Source of the DNA: Candolleomyces eurysporus
Taxonomy: Eukaryota > Basidiomycota > Agaricomycetes > Agaricales > Psathyrellaceae
NCBI GenBank assembly: GCA_027579435.1
Contig: JANBPK010000807.1
Span: 186,001-250,000, forward strand
Direction of reading: 5' to 3'
DNA length: 64,000 bases
The notes beneath the pieces were generated by a model. The model saw only the letters and a program-made list of their open reading frames with translations, ran no database searches and was not told the origin of the DNA. Both the position numbers and the translations under genes were made by a program. Below, piece by piece: positions 59,006-64,000 of this stretch (positions are counted from its first letter, which is position 1; each line of letters begins with the position of its first letter).

Positions 59006-59042
59006 CGGGCTACCCGCTAGAAAGTAATACGGGCAAGCTCCG
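59006..59042. repeat. 34-bp dispersed repeat, copy 2
   Basis: Partner of 25510-25545: 'gctacccgcta' plus A-rich bases plus 'acgggcaagctccg'. The cgggctacccg core is the reverse complement of the core near 1068. Confidence 0.4.
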
Positions 59043-59538
59043 AGTGCCGATGGGTACTGGCAAAAAAGACAAGAAGAGTTGAAGCTGTTATTGGTACTGC
59101 CTTAGGCAGTCGATCGCTCAAAAGGAAACTTCCAAACGGATGGCGCCCGTCTTTAAATTAGAACGCGCGCAGGAGACAGACCGAAGAGATATTAATATCT
59201 GTGGGGGAAGATCAAAGGAAGTGCAGGCCGAAGGGGAAAGGGAGGACATACAGTCACCTTGAAAGGCTCTGCAGCTCAGGGTTGTATGGGGAAGGAAACC
59301 CCCAGAACTGCCTAGGCCCAGAAGCGAAGAACAAACGTATGGCGCTCGACAGCAGACATGAGGGATTGCAGCTTCTGAAATCGAGCCCAACGAATGCGAT
59401 ACTTGACCATTCGGTGCACAACTTCTTTCGAACCTGTTCCTAGCTGCTCGCACCAGGCCTTCATTTCCACCCAAGAAAGCAGACAAATCTAAATCCTGTA
59501 TTGGGAATCTACCGAGTCGGCTGATATTCTATGTATCT

Positions 59539-60236
59539 TCAATGATAGAGCGACATGGGCCAGTAGGAGTACGGCGTGTGGGGAGCATCCTCAGACTTGG
59601 TCGGAACCCACCTTGGGTGTGGGTTGGGGAGAGCGGGTGGGAGGCGAGCTTCGGTATAGACCTTGTTGGACTTGGTGACACTGACGATAGCGTCGGCGAG
59701 GTCGACTTCCTTGGTTTCAACAGGAACCTCGGCTTTCTCCGCCCCCTCACCTGGTGCGGTAACACTGAAATCACACTGTCAACGAAGGATTCTCAGGAAC
59801 AATGGGTTAGGCACGTACCTCGCTGGGGTTGAGTGTTCAATAAGCAGGCCGGAAAGCTCAGACTGGGTTACCACGGAGAGCTGAGGATACACCCGACGAA
59901 CATCACGCTTCCAGTACGGGTTCTGCGCGGGGTCAGAAGCTAAGGGGAACACAAGTGTTCAGTCACACATTCTCTCCGGTACTCCAGTATATGGCGCACC
60001 TTTGGTAGCTGGTGTCGCGTACTTCTCAGGACGCGAGCCAGGGGGAGGGTATCGGTGGTGGTTTGGCAATGGCAAACCAGTCGAGATCTCGGGGTTCACC
60101 ACGACAGCATCACCTGGCCGAGTGTAAGTCTCAGCTCCTACATAACTACACCTTCGCACTCACGAAATGTCTTCCAAATTCCTTTGCTGGAGAGGTGGTA
60201 GAGTGTCGACTCTGCCGCTTTCTTGCTGGCTGCCAT
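59539..60236 (-). CDS. NADH:ubiquinone oxidoreductase (complex I) 21-kDa-type subunit
   Basis: Accessory subunit of mitochondrial complex I. Start ATG 60236: MAASKKAAESTLYHLSSKGI, then WKTFR|DAVVVNPEISTG across an intron with phase C|GT. It continues LPLPNHHRYPPPGSRPEKYA and TPATK, then an exon with NPYWKRDVRRVYPQLSVVTQ and SELSGLLIEHSTPAR. This order (LYHLSSKGIWK..R, NPEISTGLPxPNHHRYP, YWKRDVRRxYPQLS) matches the fungal 21-kDa subunit N-terminal family. The last exon is Glu/Lys/Pro rich (EKAEVPVETKEVDLADAIVS) and ends APHTPYSYWPMSLYH at TGA 59541-59539. Four exons, about 170 residues. Divergent from the UPF0643 gene, 485 bp apart. Confidence 0.82.
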
Positions 60237-60721
60237 GGACGCAAACGGGTGTTGGGATTTTGGAGAGACGGGAATGCCCATTGGCTGGCTGGCGGTGCTT
60301 AGTCATCCGACAATTATGGCCGTATCGCCGAACTGACAGCCTCCATCATCAGATTTCCCGACGCTTGACGAGTTGCCACCAAGGCAAGTAGTGGGTCCTA
60401 GTGTTTCTTGGTTTTCGAGGAATTGAATGCTGAAGCGAGATTATAGACCCACAATTGCTTCGTATGATGTGATCCAACGCTATAAGCCCCCGCCACGTAA
60501 CTCTGCCCCATCTCGGTTAATAAGGATCGCGCAATGTCGTGCACATGTCGCAATCCCTTACAGGAGCTTGCGCCTGGTGGCACAATCGCCATGACACATA
60601 CCGCGGCCTTGCGCACTCTAAATAAATTATAAAAATGCAACGCTAGGATGACCGAGCGTTTTTGCATTTCTGTATCGCCCCTAGCTTCCCAGTACCAACC
60701 AAACCTGCTCTTTGGATAGCT
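60237..60721. other. Divergent promoter, complex I subunit / UPF0643
   Basis: A 485-bp head-to-head spacer. An AT-rich stretch (aaataaattataaaaatg) about 90 bp before the UPF0643 ATG includes a TATAAAA-like core at about 60628. No gene inside. Confidence 0.5.
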
Positions 60722-61582
60722 ATGACGGTCGCATACTCGCACCCTCCTCACCCGTCTACCTCAAAGCAGGCAGAGGTCCAAACTTCTTCTTCTACCTCTT
60801 TGGAATCTCAGGGGACTACAGAACGCGATCCTCATCTTTTACCGTCCTTCGAGCTTAAAGAGCACACAGTCCCAGTCCTATACCTCCCTCCACTACTGTC
60901 TTCGCTACCTGAGCGAATCCCCGCTCCGGCATTGTCTCCTGCCCATCCACCGCTCATCACAGAGACCCGCCTTCCGGACATTGACCCAGTTTCTTTGTCA
61001 CTGCATAAAGCCCTGCATCATTTCCGGCCGCTGACATCTGACTACGCCGAAATTCCTTATGGCGAGGCTTTCAACTGGCTAGACCTCAACCTCCCTGAAG
61101 AGGAAGAGAGGGAGTGGTATTGTGTTGCTTTTAGGAGTCAACGAAAAGCAGGGAGTGACGGGGACGGTGAGTATCCTTTTTTTTATTTGACGGTCCAAGC
61201 GAATGTGACCTCAATCCTTGTTTCAGCGCTATACGAAGCGGACAAGTTCGCACACGAAGAAGCCGTGCAAAACGGTGGAGTAAGTCCAACTTCTCTCCAC
61301 TTAAATTTTACAAACCCGCGACTGACGGAAACTATCTTTTAGCTCATTATGTACTGGTACGGTATCCCAAACCCCGAGACCGGAATGAACTTGGCCACCT
61401 GCATCTGGCAAAGCCGACAACACGCCGTTGCTGCCAATTCTCGTCCGCACCATATCAAAGCTATGCGTCTAGCGGCTCAGTCGTACGAAGTGTACAGCCT
61501 GAACCGATACGTTTTGCGGAAATCGAAAGGGGAGAGGCATGTCACCATTGAGCCCTACACTGGGGGTGAGGTTGGGTGGTAG
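60722..61582 (+). CDS. UPF0643-family conserved fungal protein
   Basis: Start ATG 60722 (MTVAYSHPPHPSTSKQAEVQ). The N-terminal 90 residues are Pro/Ser rich. The conserved core begins LHHFRPLTSDYAEIPYGEAF, NWLDLNLPEEEEREWYCVAF and RSQRKAGSDGD. An intron follows with a phase-matched join (G|CG), then ALYEADKFAHEEAVQNGG, a second intron, and LIMYWYGIPNPETGMNLATC, IWQSRQHAVAANSRPHHIKA and MRLAAQSYEVYSLNRYVLRK. It ends GGEVGW. I recognise this core as the UPF0643 family, found widely in fungi; the function is unknown. Three exons, about 260 residues, no targeting signal seen. The invariant-looking Trp, Cys and His residues of the core (ATCIWQSR, PHHIKAM) suggest an enzyme-like fold, but that is inference. 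Confidence 0.85.
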
Positions 61583-61889
61583 ATTTCATTTAGACGCTCC
61601 CCAAAAACAGGGCATTCAACAGCCCTGTAACTCGCTATCGTTATTTTCGAGTCGCTTTCGATTGTTTCATTCATATTTCCTCAGCTCTTCGCTTTCCAAT
61701 TATTTATTGTATACCACTCTCCGACCCTATCTGCCACTTAGTAACCAATGGTTTCTCCTACGTTCCTTCTATCGTTCTTGCTTTGCTGAAAACACGCATC
61801 CACGCCGCTTTGTAGACCTATTTATCAACCCATAGAGCTTGTATCAATCTGACCACGACTGAATGCTATCGTTTGACGTTTGACTGCAG
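61583..61889. other. Convergent 3' spacer
   Basis: T/C-rich 3' region of the UPF0643 gene meeting the 3' end of the last gene. No gene seen. Confidence 0.5.
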
Positions 61890-63839
61890 TCATCCTTCCG
61901 CAATATCTGTCAGGATCACGCAAACGTGAGTAATGACCGGTGTACGTACATTGCATTTTCCCTTCGACGTCTGCTTCGTATCCGGGCTACGGAGAGGAGA
62001 GATATAGATTCCAGGAGCGGGAGCGAAGGCTAGTTTTCGTTTTGGCTTCGGTCTCGACTCTGGGGTGACAAGAGCCGACTTCAGTCCATCGATTGAACCA
62101 GTGGGCATGCTATCCTCTCTCGCGACGGTGAAACCAGAATCAAACTGCCTCGGCGGGAATTTCTGGGAATGCGACTCGATCTGGCCATTGGGCTGGGAGC
62201 GTTTGACCGGAGTCGAAGGCAAAGGAGGCAATGTGCATGACTCTTCCAGCTCGATATCACTAGCACCAAGGTGACCGCCACTGCAGTTCTCCCCAGTCTG
62301 CGAACAGGCTTGAACGGACGTTTCTCGAGGCAGTGTTGTGGGTGTTGTAAATCGATCCCTGCCCGCCGTTTCAGTTGACTGTCTGCCAGTGAGAGAGTCC
62401 TGTAGACTTCGAGGCCGCCTGAATAAAAGGGAGGACACAACATCAGAGCCATTTTCATCATCTTCCGAAGAAGCAGTAGCAAGTTGGTAAATGGGACGAC
62501 GCCTCGCTGCACTCCTCGGAAGCCCAACGACAATATCATTCCGGTCGAACTTGGTCCAGCGAAAGCCCAAGTCGTCGTATGGGTGAACGCTGGAACTTGG
62601 GGTCACAGTGACGTCGAACAATTTCGCTGTTGGTGTCGTCACTCCAATACCAGCTTGACCTTCAGCAACGTGGTGTCCGAGTCGATCTTTATCTGAAGTA
62701 CGCTTCACGACAAGATCATTCGACGAAGGATCTTCAGCCAACGAGTCGAGATATGCAAATTCGAAGGTCTTGGAAGAAAGAGCAGAGATGGGCTGTTCTG
62801 GAAACGCAAAGACAGGACCAGGAGTTTTGTAGATATGCTGAACGTATTTGTGCCCAGGTATTTCTGGGTCGATAGGTGTGCCGTCTTGCAGAGAAGACAA
62901 AAGGCTCTGGTGCCATGTTTGCGGTGAACGCGATTCTGGCCCGACTTCCAATCCGCCAAAGACATCTCCTTGGCTAGCTGTGAAATATTTGGTCGAGGGG
63001 GAAGCTGGAGCGATCGTCGCAGTCGGTGGACAAACGTAGTGTGAAGCACCATTAGAAGGGTAGACCGGGCTGGTAAGTGGAGAGGGACATTGCTCGCTAT
63101 ACTGTCCTTGTTCAGGCGGCGCGTTCTCCAACAGGTCTCTGAATGTGTCATCAGAAGGATCCTGAGGGGAGCCAAGAGGCTCATAGTTATCGTCCGCCAT
63201 TGGGAAACAATGCTCCTCTTGCACAGTGCTTGTATGATCTTGATTTTCTACATCGAAAGGGTCGAACGCGAAGATCTTATCAGCTTTGAAGCATTCTTCC
63301 TTATGTGTGCGAGAAAGGGAGCGACGCTTCAGCGGAACAGGAGGAGATCTTGGCTGAACGACGGTCTGAGAGGGGGATGGAGAAGGATCATGTGTAGACG
63401 GGGGAAGCAGCAGACGCAAAGGATGGCTTTGCCGGAGATTGCCAAAGGTACCGGCTAGCCACTGAGGTAGCTGCCCGCAGCTGCGGTCTGTCTTTTTCTT
63501 AAGAACAAGACAGACGCCTCAATCAAGATGAAAAGCAGGAGAGCTTCCACAGTTACCTGATAGATGTAGCTGCTTGCGTCCACATCCAGAGTCGGCGACG
63601 TCGAAGAACGACAAAGCGTCGAAGAAGCAGAGAAAGATGACGAAGCTCTTCCTCTTCCTTTCCGGTCTCTTGTCACAGAGTTCAAGGATCGCGACGATCG
63701 ACGAGATCGAGTGTAAGACTCGGAGTCTTTTGAAGCAAGTCCTTTGATTCGCGGTGCAAAGACGACGCTCATGGTCTGAACCATCTGATCTAGCTGAGCG
63801 TTCCGATTGTTAGGCTTCTTGCGCTTATCTGAGGTAGTC
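61890..63839 (-). CDS. Large disordered protein of unknown function, partial (continues past the right edge)
   Basis: The exon from about 63839 reads TTSDKRKKPNNRNAQLDQMV then QTMSVVFAPRIKGLASKDSE, and ends SSYIYQ at a GTAACT donor. After a CTCAG acceptor it continues WLAGTFGNLRQSHPLRLLLP in phase into a 500-codon exon. Further exons upstream probably reach the edge (NLSKLSELYV..., KFKWAE near 63900). The body is Ser/Pro/Thr rich with basic motifs (PVPLKRRSLSRTHKEE, PESRPKPKRKLAFAPAPGIY), many SP/TP sites and a conserved-looking FAPAPGIYISPLRSP near the end. A GTACGT donor at about 61950 may add a different short last exon (ending near 61857) instead of the stop at 61890. No enzyme domain. 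The many SP/TP sites suggest a CDK/MAPK-regulated nuclear or cell-cycle protein; this is inference. Confidence 0.6.
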
Positions 63840-64000
63840 CTGAGTAAGCGAGCGTTCAGAGCACCCTGTTACTCAGCCCACTTGAACTTCTGACCGAGCG
63901 ATTCCGAATTTAGCGGCAAGAGTTGATGAGCGATTAGACGTGGACATACAGCTCTGAAAGCTTCGAGAGATTCGCCTCGGGCTCATCTGTATGGACTTCT

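Larger units (their letters stand above)
58420..59538. other. 1.1-kb intergenic with inverted repeats
   Basis: No gene. Contains a near-perfect palindrome at 58651-58668, an 11-bp inverted pair at 58678-58688 / 58751-58761, and the dispersed repeat at about 59006-59042. Confidence 0.5.

Overview
This window is fungal nuclear DNA. The short introns (about 45-60 nt, GT..AG), intron-dense genes, gene families and tight packing on both strands all suggest a basidiomycete, probably an Agaricomycete. No bacterial, organellar or viral genes were seen, and no rRNA, convincing tRNA or CRISPR array. All exon models were read by eye from splice signals and frame continuity, so internal boundaries are approximate unless positions are given. 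Twelve single Ns sit in or beside homopolymer runs. Wherever the reading frame allows a test, deleting the N restores it, so these are treated as assembly artefacts rather than mutations.

Layout. 0-5.7 kb: 5' part of a small secreted protein (-), a SulP sulfate permease with STAS domain (-), and a small two-exon protein (-). 5.7-9.4 kb: a gene-poor stretch with diverged dispersed repeats. 9.4-13.6 kb: a cerevisin-like vacuolar subtilase (+) and a saccharopine-dehydrogenase-like oxidoreductase (+). 13.9-39.6 kb: an accessory-type region with three paralogous NLR/STAND genes of about 1515 residues (fungal helical N-terminal domain, NACHT, ankyrin repeats). Copy A is on the minus strand; copies B and C are a tandem pair on the plus strand. 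Between A and B lie a coiled-coil low-complexity protein, a Ser-rich acidic protein, a probable LYR-type mitochondrial protein and two doubtful ORFs. The B-C spacer keeps scraps of both neighbouring genes, which record how the duplication happened. 40.1-64 kb: ordinary housekeeping genes: API5-like, DOMON/cytochrome b561 ferric-reductase-like, homocysteine S-methyltransferase divergent from a Chk2/Cds1-type checkpoint kinase, a small mitochondrial-like protein, a Zn2Cys6 regulator with a C-terminal zinc cluster, a GPAT (Sct1/Gpt2 type), a RING/TRAF-type zinc finger protein, a complex I 21-kDa-type subunit divergent from a UPF0643 protein, and an unrecognised protein leaving the right edge.

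The most notable system is the NLR triplication. The whole transcription unit, including the TATA-like element and about 0.5-0.9 kb of 5' flank, was copied. All three copies carry the Walker A P-loop on a 25-nt micro-exon. Fungal NLRs of this architecture are thought to act in non-self recognition and regulated cell death, but no effector activity can be shown from sequence alone.
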